Part shown: piece after piece, positions 35,691-43,545 of the stretch
Layout of the letters: each line of letters begins with the position of its first letter
Numbering within the stretch: the first letter of the stretch is position 1
DNA from: Algoriphagus pacificus
GTDB lineage: Bacteria > Bacteroidota > Bacteroidia > Cytophagales > Cyclobacteriaceae
Direction: 5' to 3'
Length of the DNA: 64,000 bases
Assembly: GCF_017254845.1 (NCBI RefSeq)
Contig: NZ_JAFKCU010000001.1
Coordinates: 1,075,048-1,139,047 of the forward strand
Position numbers and translations under genes: made by a program
Notes under the pieces: model-generated
Seen by the model: the letters and a program-made list of their open reading frames with translations, nothing else
Database searches by the model: none
Told to the model about the DNA's origin: nothing

Positions 35691-35924
35691 ATGAAGAAAA
35701 TGAGTTTGGGGAAATTGAAACTCTCTTCAGATGAAGTCTTGAAAAGAGATCAATTATCAACTATTTATGGTGGTTCTGATGATATTCCGCCATGTCACTA
35801 TGTGATTTATTGTGCTAGTGGGTCAACAGTAGGTCCAATTTATGGATGTTGTGGAACAGCACCTGGTACTTTTTGTGATGATTATGGAGGGGTGATCAAT
35901 TGCGTTAATTCACCTTGTTATTAA
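35691..35924 (+). CDS. Double-glycine-leader Cys-rich peptide precursor 1
   Basis: 77 residues from the ATG at 35691. The leader (residues 1-28) reads MSLGKLKLSSDEVLKRDQL then STIYGG, the Bacteroidota type of Gly-Gly leader cut by C39 peptidases. The 49-residue core holds seven Cys (core positions 7, 13, 25, 26, 34, 43 and 48), several Gly, Ser and Thr, and no long hydrophobic helix. It is likely exported by the C39 ABC transporter downstream. Possible modifications are disulfides, glycosylation or thioether rings. A strong stem-loop follows. The first ATG in frame at 35673 is less likely since it adds LKLII before the leader. Function (toxin, signal or other) cannot be read. Confidence 0.85.
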   Translation: MKKMSLGKLKLSSDEVLKRDQLSTIYGGSDDIPPCHYVIYCASGSTVGPIYGCCGTAPGTFCDDYGGVINCVNSPCY

Positions 35925-35935
35925 CTAATTTTATG

Positions 35936-35966
35936 CAATGTAATCTAGATATTTTAGATTACATTG
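35936..35966 (+). terminator. Stem-loop after precursor 1
   Basis: CAATGTAATCTA pairs perfectly with TAGATTACATTG around a seven-base loop, 11 bases after the stop, followed by a U-rich TATTATTTCTT. It probably ends or stabilises the precursor 1 mRNA. Confidence 0.75.
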
Positions 35967-36093
35967 TATTATTTCTTAAAAGAAATTTAATTAAAAAAAA
36001 CTGGGAAAATTTCTAAATAATATTTAATAGAAAGTTTTTTTGAAATGTAATAATGGGTCTGGTGATCCAAAATAGATATTCGTCGCGAAGAAT

Positions 36094-36114
36094 GGACATA
36101 TTTCTTGGATGTCC
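36094..36114. promoter_or_regulatory. Inverted-repeat element upstream of precursor 2
   Basis: GGACAT and ATGTCC form a perfect six-base inverted repeat around nine bases, ending 40 bases before the precursor 2 ATG. It matches the element before precursor 1 (GGACATAT, then CT-GG, then TGTCC). Confidence 0.55.
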
Positions 36115-36154
36115 TTAAACGACCAAGTATTGTTTTATTTAATTTATAAATATT

Positions 36155-36379
36155 ATGAACAAGTTGAGATTAGGAAAATTAAACCTTAATTCAAATGAAG
36201 TAATTGAAAGAAGTGAACTTGCTTTGATTTATGGAGGTTCAGAAGATTGTTTTAATTATATTTGTCATTGTGAAGATGGTGTAGAGTTTTCTTTAACTAC
36301 CGATGGAGATCCTTATACAGATGCAGGGTGTTCAAGTGGATGTGCCTCTGGATGTAGGACAAATTGTGCAGTAGCTTAA
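36155..36379 (+). CDS. Double-glycine-leader Cys-rich peptide precursor 2
   Basis: 74 residues. The leader (1-28) LRLGKLNLNSNEVIERSEL then ALIYGG is clearly homologous to that of precursor 1 (LGKL-L-S-EV--R--L--IYGGS). The 46-residue core holds seven Cys (core positions 4, 9, 11, 31, 35, 39 and 43). The last four are spaced CxxxCxxxCxxxC, an even four-residue period. Core sequence is otherwise unlike precursor 1. Both have a Ser directly after the Gly-Gly site. It is probably processed and exported by the downstream C39 ABC transporter and oxidised by the VKOR/thioredoxin fusion. No database family for the core is recognised. Confidence 0.85.
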   Translation: MNKLRLGKLNLNSNEVIERSELALIYGGSEDCFNYICHCEDGVEFSLTTDGDPYTDAGCSSGCASGCRTNCAVA

Positions 36380-36393
36380 ATTTTATCCAAGTT

Positions 36394-36425
36394 AGCGGAC
36401 TATCATTTGTGATAGTCCGCTTTAT
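36394..36425 (+). terminator. Stem-loop after precursor 2
   Basis: AGCGGACTATCA pairs perfectly with TGATAGTCCGCT around TTTG, followed by a short TTATAT. The weak T-tail suggests partial termination, which would keep precursor mRNA above the level of the downstream transport genes. Confidence 0.75.
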
Positions 36426-36452
36426 ATAAATGTGTATTGTTTTTTATAAAAT

Positions 36453-37565
36453 ATGTTTGTTCCTATACATAAGGATCTAATTGAATTTAAAATCCGTAGT
36501 TTACATTTGTTGGTTTTCGTGTTGTTGTTGGTTTTTATATATGTATTTTCAAGTTGTTCCAATGATACAAGTTCTGGAATTAATTCAATAAAAATCCCCA
36601 AAACAAATAATTCAAATTTACATTTGAATGATCTTGCTAAGAATGTTAGTAAAGTACCTCTAGAAACTAAAGTTGGTGCTTTTTTAACTTCTATTTTAGA
36701 AGTAAAAAGATTTAATGGAAATCTTTTAATTCGCGATACTAGCGGTAGTGTGCGGATTTTTGATTCCAAAGGTAATTTTGTTGGGAAATTAGGGGTAAGA
36801 GGAGAAGGACCTGGTGAGTACAGAAGCGCATATTCCATTGAAACTGATCAAGAATTAGGCTTAATTTATTTAGGGAGTATACGGAAGCTATTGGTATATG
36901 ACGAGAGGTATGAATTCGTAAAAGAAAAGAAATATTCCGATTTTATCACTTATATAAGTATTGTTGATCATAAGCCAATTTTGATTTTTGGAAGAGATTG
37001 GATTCCTGTTGAAAAAGGTTTCTCTAACCAAACTTTATTATTTGAATTATCCCCTGACCTTGATATAACTGACAGTATCCTATTGAGGAACACAATCCTA
37101 AAGGAAGCTGCTGGCATCAGATACACGAGTAAGCATTATTTAAGCAATAGTCGCGATGGTTCATTTTTATATACTCCTGTTTTGACCCAGGAGAATATTT
37201 TGAGAGATACGCTTTATAAATTTGAAAAGGATTCGATAATTCCTCATTTAAAGTTTGAATTTGAAGAGCCTCATTTTGACGAGAATGGCAAGAAGGCAGT
37301 TGATATTTATAATATTATGCACTCTTCTTCTTACATAATTTGTGAATATGCTCGAAATAAGGATAAAAAACTTTTTATATATAGTAAAAAGGAATCCAAG
37401 GGATATAATTTTGATTTTGGAGTATTAGATGAAGATGATCAACCAGTAGTTCTAAGACCTCTGGATCTAGAAAATGACATATTCTATTATGTAAAAGAAG
37501 AGAAGTTTCAAAATACTACAATGGAAGAAATGAATCCAGTTATAGGCATTGTAACATTAAAGTGA
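36453..37565 (+). CDS. Six-bladed beta-propeller lipoprotein in peptide cluster
   Basis: 370 residues. A lipoprotein signal (LHLLVFVLLLVFIYVFSSC, lipobox Cys about 35) precedes a beta-rich domain with propeller-like blades (VRIFDSKGNFVGKLGVRGEGPGEYRS, LIYLGSIRKLLVYDERYEFV). This is the BF3164/6-bladed beta-propeller type often found beside peptide exporters in Bacteroidota. Its role is not established; surface sensing, peptide binding or self-protection are possible. The next gene starts four bases after its stop, so it is in the transport operon. Confidence 0.8.
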   Translation: MFVPIHKDLIEFKIRSLHLLVFVLLLVFIYVFSSCSNDTSSGINSIKIPKTNNSNLHLNDLAKNVSKVPLETKVGAFLTSILEVKRFNGNLLIRDTSGSVRIFDSKGNFVGKLGVRGEGPGEYRSAYSIETDQELGLIYLGSIRKLLVYDERYEFVKEKKYSDFITYISIVDHKPILIFGRDWIPVEKGFSNQTLLFELSPDLDITDSILLRNTILKEAAGIRYTSKHYLSNSRDGSFLYTPVLTQENILRDTLYKFEKDSIIPHLKFEFEEPHFDENGKKAVDIYNIMHSSSYIICEYARNKDKKLFIYSKKESKGYNFDFGVLDEDDQPVVLRPLDLENDIFYYVKEEKFQNTTMEEMNPVIGIVTLK

Positions 37566-37569
37566 AAAA

Positions 37570-39771
37570 TTGAAACCTTCTTTTCCTTATTACAAACAAC
37601 CTGATTCCAAAGATTGTGGACCTACTTGTTTACGGATTATTGCCAAATATTATGGTAAACTCATTTCTCTAGAAGAGATTAGGAAGCTTTCCGAAACTAC
37701 GCGGTCTGGAAGCAATCTACTCAAACTTAGTGACGCTGCTGAAGCTATTGGATTTAAGAGTATTGGGGCAAAACTTGACTTTAAAAAATTAGAGCAAGCC
37801 CAATTTCCTTTGATAGTATTTTGGGACAAAAACCACTTTGTAGTAGTGTACAGGATAAAAAATGGTAAAGTATATCTTTCAGATCCTGCTTATGGTTTGA
37901 TCCAATTGACAAAAGAAGAATTTATTTCGAGATGGATTGGAAATAATGCTACAGAACAAAGTAAAGAGGGCATTACTCTTTTATTGGAGCCAACTCCTAA
38001 GTTTAAAGAACTTAAATGGGAAAGATCTAATCATCTTTCCTTAAAGTTTCTTTTTCAATATCTATTGAAATATAATAATCTTATTATTCAGCTGACAGTT
38101 GGTTTGTTGGTGGGTAGTTTGCTTCAATTAATTTTTCCTTTTTTGACACAAAGTATTGTGGATATTGGTATTCAAAACCAAGACATTGGTTTTATTTATT
38201 TGGTATTGACTGCGCAATTGATGCTATTTTTTGGAAGAACCAGTGTAGAAGTTTTTCGCAGTTGGATACTATTGCATCTTAGTACAAGAATTAATATTTC
38301 CCTTGTTTCCGATTTCTTCATAAAATTAATGAATCTTCCGATTTCCTTTTTTGATACTCGGATGACGGGGGATATTATGCAGAGGATCAACGATCATAAA
38401 AGAATTGAAAATTTGCTTACTGGATCAACTCTTAACACACTTTTTTCCTTCTTTAATCTTTTTGTATTTGGTGTTGTACTGTTATACTACAGCCCTTTGA
38501 TTTTTTTGATTTTTATGGGTGGAAGTATATTATATATATTTTGGATTCTCTATTTTCTCAAGCGAAGGAAAGAATTGGATTACATGCGTTTTGGACAACT
38601 TAGTCAAGAACAAAGTACTGTTATAGAGTTAATCAATGGGATGCAAGAAATAAAACTGCACAATGCCGAGACTCAAAAGCGGTGGAAATGGGAGTTTGCA
38701 CAGGCAAGACTGTTTCAGGTATCCATAAAAACACTTGCTTTAGAGCAAACCCAAGGAGTTGGATCTTCTATAATAAATGAGCTAAAAAACATCTTGGTTA
38801 CTTTTTCTTCCGCTCTTTTGGTAATTGAAGGGCAACTAACGCTTGGGATGATGCTTTCTCTCCAATATATTATCGGTCAACTTAATGGCCCAATAATGGG
38901 GATAGTAACCTTTGTCCGAACGTATCAAGATGCTAAAATAAGTTTAGAACGTTTGAATGAAATCCACGAAAAAGAAGAAGAAGAAGCAAAGGATAGACAG
39001 CTTCTTTATGATATTAAACCACAAGAAGATTTGATTATAGAGAACCTTAGCTTTAGATACATGGGAGCTGAGGAAAATGTACTTAAAGGAATAAATCTTA
39101 ATGTCCCTTGCAATAAAATAACTGCAGTAGTAGGTGCAAGTGGGTGTGGTAAAACAACCTTAATGAAACTTCTTCTCAAATTTTATGAGCCAAATAAAGG
39201 AAAAATTCAATATGGTCAAAATAATTTTGATTCAATTTCAGCAAGGAGTTGGAGAGATCATTGTGGTGTAGTGATGCAAGAAGGATATATTTTTAACGAT
39301 ACCATAGCCGCAAATATCGCTGTTGGTGAAGAAGTGATTGATCTCAATAAATTAGTAGTGGCTGCTCAAACTGCTAATATCGACGATTTTATTCAATCAC
39401 TTCCCCTAAAGTATAATACTGTAATTGGAAATGAAGGAATTGGGATTAGTACAGGACAAAAACAACGTTTATTTATTGCTCGTGCAGTATATAAAAATCC
39501 TGAAATTCTATTTTTTGACGAAGCAACTTCAGCCCTTGATGCTAAAAATGAGAGGGTTGTCATGGAAAATCTAAATAATTTTTTGAAAGGTAAAACGGTA
39601 TTTATCATTGCGCACCGCCTTAGTACTGTAAGAAATGCTGATCAAATAATCGTAATGGATGATGGAGAAATTAAAGAGTCTGGGACTCATGAAGAATTGA
39701 TTTTACTATCGGGGGTATATTATAATCTGGTTAAGAATCAATTGGACCTAGAAAAAATCAGTGCGAACTAA
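37570..39771 (+). CDS. Peptidase-containing ABC transporter (PCAT, C39 family)
   Basis: 733 residues, complete PCAT. N-terminal C39 protease domain with Gln10, catalytic Cys16 (QPDSKDCGPTC), His89 (NHFVVVY) and Asp105 (LSDPAYG). Then about six transmembrane helices (about residues 165-430) and the ABC ATPase: Walker A GASGCGKTT (about 520), an altered signature ISTGQKQR instead of LSGGQ, Walker B ILFFDEATSALD and H-loop IIAHRLST. It cuts after Gly-Gly leaders and exports the mature peptide. The start is TTG at 37570; there is no suitable ATG. The HlyD partner follows after two bases. Its substrates are most likely precursors 1 and 2. Confidence 0.95.
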   Translation: MKPSFPYYKQPDSKDCGPTCLRIIAKYYGKLISLEEIRKLSETTRSGSNLLKLSDAAEAIGFKSIGAKLDFKKLEQAQFPLIVFWDKNHFVVVYRIKNGKVYLSDPAYGLIQLTKEEFISRWIGNNATEQSKEGITLLLEPTPKFKELKWERSNHLSLKFLFQYLLKYNNLIIQLTVGLLVGSLLQLIFPFLTQSIVDIGIQNQDIGFIYLVLTAQLMLFFGRTSVEVFRSWILLHLSTRINISLVSDFFIKLMNLPISFFDTRMTGDIMQRINDHKRIENLLTGSTLNTLFSFFNLFVFGVVLLYYSPLIFLIFMGGSILYIFWILYFLKRRKELDYMRFGQLSQEQSTVIELINGMQEIKLHNAETQKRWKWEFAQARLFQVSIKTLALEQTQGVGSSIINELKNILVTFSSALLVIEGQLTLGMMLSLQYIIGQLNGPIMGIVTFVRTYQDAKISLERLNEIHEKEEEEAKDRQLLYDIKPQEDLIIENLSFRYMGAEENVLKGINLNVPCNKITAVVGASGCGKTTLMKLLLKFYEPNKGKIQYGQNNFDSISARSWRDHCGVVMQEGYIFNDTIAANIAVGEEVIDLNKLVVAAQTANIDDFIQSLPLKYNTVIGNEGIGISTGQKQRLFIARAVYKNPEILFFDEATSALDAKNERVVMENLNNFLKGKTVFIIAHRLSTVRNADQIIVMDDGEIKESGTHEELILLSGVYYNLVKNQLDLEKISAN

Positions 39772-39773
39772 TA

Positions 39774-41078
39774 ATGCCATTAAGAAATCAAAATATAGAT
39801 GATTTAAATCTGAGATCAGAAGAGGTTCAAGAGATTATTTCTACACCCCCATCTTGGCTTATTAGATGGGGAATTACCTTAGTATTTATTATTACTTGTT
39901 TTTTGATATTCTTATCCTTTTTTATAAAATATCCCGATTTTATTAACTCTAGAATAATGGTTACCACCCTAGAGCCTACTGAAAAAATAATAGCTGTAAA
40001 CTCAGGTCAAATTGAAAAATTTTTTTTAGCGAATCGAGAAAAGGTAAAGGCTGGGCAGCCAATAGCAATTATTAAAAACGCATCTGATTTGAGAAGTGTT
40101 ATGATGCTTAAAAAAATAATTGAAGGTATCACCTTCACCGAAAGTAATGATTTTTATTTTCCTATGGACTCTTTGTCAGGTGCTGACTTGGGAGAAATAG
40201 AACCTGCATTTGTGGTTTTTGAAAGGAATTACTTAGAATATAGGCTGCTTAAAAGGCTTCAGCCCGCTTTGATTCAATTGGAAAGGAACAAAAAGTCAAT
40301 TCTAGAAATTCAAGAACGCTTAAATAGTCAATACGCCCAAAAAGAAATATTAGAAAGAAAGTTGATTATAGTAGAGAAGGATTTCAATCGAAATTTGTTG
40401 CTTTTTGAAGATGGTGTTATTGCTGAAAAAGATTTCGAAAGAAAGGAATTGGAATATCTTCAAATGCAAGAACAAGCAAATGGGATTGCAATAACTATTT
40501 CGCAACTTCAAGAAGCTCTTTTTAATGCTGGTCATTTACTTAAAAGTACTCAAATGACAAAGGAACAAGAGGAATCGAGAGTTTTAATTAGTCTTATTCA
40601 GTCCTATTATGCTTTAAAAAGGGCATTGAAGGAATGGGAACGCAATTATCTATTGATTTCCTCTACTGATGGTCAAGTTAGTTTTCAAGGGATATGGGGA
40701 GAGAATCAATTCGTAAAAACAGGGGAACATGTATTTACAATATTGCCCGAGCAGCGTTCAGATCTTTTAGGTAAAATGATTGTCTCTTCTAAAAACACCG
40801 GAAAAATTAATGTGGGGCAACGTGTATTAATTAAGTTAGATAACTTCCCCTTTCAACAATTTGGTACCATTAGCGGAAAAGTAGGGAGTATATCTGTCTC
40901 TCCTGATGAGGAAGGGAATTATTTGGTTTATTGCACTCTTCCACTTGGAACAAGAACCTCGTTTGGGAAACAGATTCAAATAAACCAAGAACTTTTGGGA
41001 ACAGCCGAAATTATAACGCAGGATTTAAGTGTTGCGGAAAGATTATTTTTCAAATTAAAATCGATCAATGAATATTAA
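39774..41078 (+). CDS. HlyD-family membrane fusion protein
   Basis: 434 residues: one N-terminal transmembrane helix (GITLVFIITCFLIFLSFFI, about 31-49), a lipoyl-like half (IIAVNSGQIEKFFLANREKVKAGQPIAIIKNA), a long coiled coil (about 150-280) and a beta-barrel part (SSTDGQVSFQG, GKINVGQRVLIKLDNFPFQQFG). This is the periplasmic adaptor that links the C39 ABC transporter to an outer-membrane TolC-like channel, for which no gene is present here. It starts two bases after the transporter stop. The LanC-like gene follows after 14 bases. Confidence 0.92.
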   Translation: MPLRNQNIDDLNLRSEEVQEIISTPPSWLIRWGITLVFIITCFLIFLSFFIKYPDFINSRIMVTTLEPTEKIIAVNSGQIEKFFLANREKVKAGQPIAIIKNASDLRSVMMLKKIIEGITFTESNDFYFPMDSLSGADLGEIEPAFVVFERNYLEYRLLKRLQPALIQLERNKKSILEIQERLNSQYAQKEILERKLIIVEKDFNRNLLLFEDGVIAEKDFERKELEYLQMQEQANGIAITISQLQEALFNAGHLLKSTQMTKEQEESRVLISLIQSYYALKRALKEWERNYLLISSTDGQVSFQGIWGENQFVKTGEHVFTILPEQRSDLLGKMIVSSKNTGKINVGQRVLIKLDNFPFQQFGTISGKVGSISVSPDEEGNYLVYCTLPLGTRTSFGKQIQINQELLGTAEIITQDLSVAERLFFKLKSINEY

Positions 41079-41092
41079 AAGAAATTATTTAC

Positions 41093-42154
41093 ATGAAAAA
41101 TCTTGATGAAATCAATAAACTTTTATTAGTCAATGCAAAAGAAAATCATGTTTTAGGTTTATTGAATGGTAAGTTGGGTTTAACCATTTACTTTTACCAT
41201 TTTGCAAAAAAAAATAAAAATCATAAGCTTCAAGAATTAGCAGATCATTTGGTTGGGGAGATTTTCGAAAAATCGAGAGAAGCTCGCCTAGAAGCTGATT
41301 TTGAAAATGGTCTGGCAGGAATTGCTTTTGGAATCACTTATTTGGTAAATAATGATTTTGTTGATGCCGATCTAAATGAAACGTTGAGTGAATTGGACGA
41401 TAGGATTTTTAGATTTTTAGATGATCAAAGAACCAATCTTCAAGCAAATTTAAGAAACGGCATTTTAGGTTACTTGATTTATAGTCTTGATCGATTGAAA
41501 AGTTCAATAGAATCAGGCAACAATTCAAATATTTATATTTTTAAAAACCTAACTGCTAGTTTGATTAATCAGCTTGGGAAATTGATTGAAGAAGAAAAAA
41601 TCCAAGACAGAGAACCGCAACTTTTCAATATTTATTGGGATTTGCCCCTTTCACTAATTGTTCTAGGAAGAGCAAAAAATTTGAAAGTAAATGATTCTAA
41701 AATTGATCGAATTATTGATTATCTAATACCAAATTTAATAACCCTATTTCCCAGTCTTCACAGTAATAGATTATATCTTTTATTAGGGATAGAAACATAT
41801 TTAAAAGAGACTGATTGCCCTGAGCTAAGAAAATATGCGGATTTTTTGATTAGGGAAATTGATCTTGAGCTGATTTTAAATACTGAGTTAAAGAATCTAA
41901 ATATTTCTGTTAATGATGGTTTAACTGGTTTAAGTTTGATTTCAAATAGACTAAATGAAATAAAAGGAAATAAAGAGCTCCTAATTTCAGATGAAAAAGT
42001 TTATCAAAAAGCAATAGAATTAGAAAAAGGTGGGAGAAATGAATTTTATGACAAATTCAAAGAAAGTATTGGCTTTGCATCTGGATTGACAGGACTAGCG
42101 TGGGCTATCTTTGAAATAATGGAATTAAATGAAAAATCTCTAAAAGTAATTTGA
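41093..42154 (+). CDS. LanC-like alpha/alpha-barrel protein lacking zinc ligands
   Basis: 353 residues, all-helical with repeats of the LanC type: LGLLNGKLGLTIYFYHF, FENGLAGIAFGITYLV, LRNGILGYLIYSL, NIYWDLPLSLIVLG, VNDGLTGLSLISNRL and FASGLTGLAWAIFEI. LanC enzymes need zinc bound by a Cys (WCYG) and a Cys-His (CHG) pair; neither motif is here and the protein has only one Cys. It therefore is unlikely to form thioether rings in the usual way. It may be a scaffold, a peptide-binding subunit or an enzyme of changed chemistry. It lies between HlyD and the glycosyltransferase-like gene, in the same operon. Confidence 0.75.
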   Translation: MKNLDEINKLLLVNAKENHVLGLLNGKLGLTIYFYHFAKKNKNHKLQELADHLVGEIFEKSREARLEADFENGLAGIAFGITYLVNNDFVDADLNETLSELDDRIFRFLDDQRTNLQANLRNGILGYLIYSLDRLKSSIESGNNSNIYIFKNLTASLINQLGKLIEEEKIQDREPQLFNIYWDLPLSLIVLGRAKNLKVNDSKIDRIIDYLIPNLITLFPSLHSNRLYLLLGIETYLKETDCPELRKYADFLIREIDLELILNTELKNLNISVNDGLTGLSLISNRLNEIKGNKELLISDEKVYQKAIELEKGGRNEFYDKFKESIGFASGLTGLAWAIFEIMELNEKSLKVI

Positions 42155-42161
42155 AAGTAAT

Positions 42162-42938
42162 ATGAGAAAAATAAACTTAAAAGACTTTACCGTTTTAATT
42201 CCATTACGAATTGATACAGTTAATCGCTTGGAAAATACATTAGTAACTGTAGACTATTTAAATTCAAATTTTGATACGCAAATTAGTGTATTAGAGGCTT
42301 CTGAAAGAAATTCTCATCTACTAAAAAGATTATTACCGCAAGAGGTAAACTTTAGCTTCATTGAAGATCTTGACAATATTTTTCATCGAACAAAATACAT
42401 TAATCAATTAGTTAGAACTGTTAAAACTGAATATATCATAGTTTGGGATACAGATATTATAATTCCTTTTGAACAGATTGAAGAATCAGTAAATTTATTG
42501 AGAAAGAGAGAAGCTGATTTTGTAATTCCTTACAAGGATAAATTTTTGGATACCTCGAAAATTTTAAGAGATCTTTTTATACATACTAAAGAAGTTAATC
42601 TTCTTAAAGCTCACCAAGGTAAAATGAAGATATTATACAACCCTAATCCTGTTGGAGGAGTATTTATGGCAAATTTGAAATCATATGTGGAGGCAGGAAT
42701 GGAAAATGAAAAATTTTATGGATGGGGTAGGGAAGACGGAGACCGTGTTAATCGCTGGAATATTATGGGTAAAAAACACAAACATGTTGAAGGGGTTCTA
42801 TTTCACCTTTCACATGAACGAGGAGTAAATAGTTCCTTTCATAGCCCAAATCAGGACAGCCGAAAAATGGTTGAAATTCACCGTTCTTTTGTCATGTCGA
42901 AAGAAGAACTTCAAAAGGAAATAAAAACTTGGTGGTAA
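42162..42938 (+). CDS. GT-A glycosyltransferase-like protein (galactosyltransferase-type) in peptide cluster
   Basis: 258 residues. A GT-A fold is suggested by the N-terminal beta strand FTVLIPLRIDTVNR, the DxD metal motif in IIVWDTDIII (Asp96 and Asp98), and GWGREDGDRVNRW (about 187-199), which resembles the WGWxxEDxD box of beta-galactosyltransferases (GT7 and relatives). A conserved-looking VLFHLSHER follows. It starts eight bases after the LanC-like gene and closes the operon. It could add sugars to the exported peptides, as in glycocins, or to another acceptor. There are no transmembrane helices, so it acts in the cytoplasm. Confidence 0.75.
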   Translation: MRKINLKDFTVLIPLRIDTVNRLENTLVTVDYLNSNFDTQISVLEASERNSHLLKRLLPQEVNFSFIEDLDNIFHRTKYINQLVRTVKTEYIIVWDTDIIIPFEQIEESVNLLRKREADFVIPYKDKFLDTSKILRDLFIHTKEVNLLKAHQGKMKILYNPNPVGGVFMANLKSYVEAGMENEKFYGWGREDGDRVNRWNIMGKKHKHVEGVLFHLSHERGVNSSFHSPNQDSRKMVEIHRSFVMSKEELQKEIKTWW

Positions 42939-42974
42939 TTCTAAACAGGCACATTTCTTTATTTGGAACTGGAA

Positions 42975-43307
42975 ATGGAAAACCTATCAGGAAAGCCAGT
43001 ATACCTTTCAGAAGTTCAGCAACGGAATATCAAAGGCCCATACTTCACATTTTTGCTTCAAAATGATCAGGGTAAAACCAAAAGAAGCTTATATGAAATC
43101 CGGGAGGCATTTCCGACCAAGCTAGAGATCAAAGATGGGCAAAGTCTTATTCGCTACTATCGAATGAGCCTTCAGCCTTCAATCATGAACATCAAGCTTT
43201 ACCTCCGATATCGTGTTATTATAAAAAATGGTATGGCAACTGAAACAAAAGGAATCTGGGTAATCCCATCGGAACTTGAGAATATTCCTTTTAAGCCGAG
43301 GAAATAA
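42975..43307 (+). CDS. Hypothetical protein between peptide operon and IS21
   Basis: 110 residues from the ATG at 42975 (a TTG at 42963 adds four). No signal peptide or membrane helix. Beta-rich pattern (KPVYLSEVQQRNIKGPYFTFLLQND, LKLYLRYRVIIKNG) without a recognised family. Its base composition is richer in G and C than the glycosyltransferase gene just before it, so it may belong to the host backbone or to a remnant cut by the IS element. The frame is the same as that of the preceding gene but separated by a stop. Confidence 0.45.
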   Translation: MENLSGKPVYLSEVQQRNIKGPYFTFLLQNDQGKTKRSLYEIREAFPTKLEIKDGQSLIRYYRMSLQPSIMNIKLYLRYRVIIKNGMATETKGIWVIPSELENIPFKPRK

Positions 43308-43412
43308 GTTTGGAACTTTGCAGCCTGGAAAGATGTATTTTTACTTATAATCTCCACTTTCAGCGGAATCTGTCGACCTCTCTTCTAGGAGAGAGCTTGT
43401 GCAAAATCCGGT

Positions 43413-43473
43413 CAAATTGACCCCATCTGGCCGGGGCAAATTGACCCCCGTTAGTCGGAGCAAACTGACCCCC
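43413..43473 (+). repeat. Left multiple terminal repeats of IS21
   Basis: Three copies of CAAA(T/C)TGACCCC start at 43413, 43437 and 43461, an exact 24-base period, as in the multiple transposase-binding repeats of IS21 elements. Confidence 0.8.
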
Positions 43474-43545
43474 TTCGGTTAATATTTTTTTGGGAATGGA
43501 ATAGTGGTCTTGCGAATGCTGTTGGTGCAGGATTAAAACCCTGTA

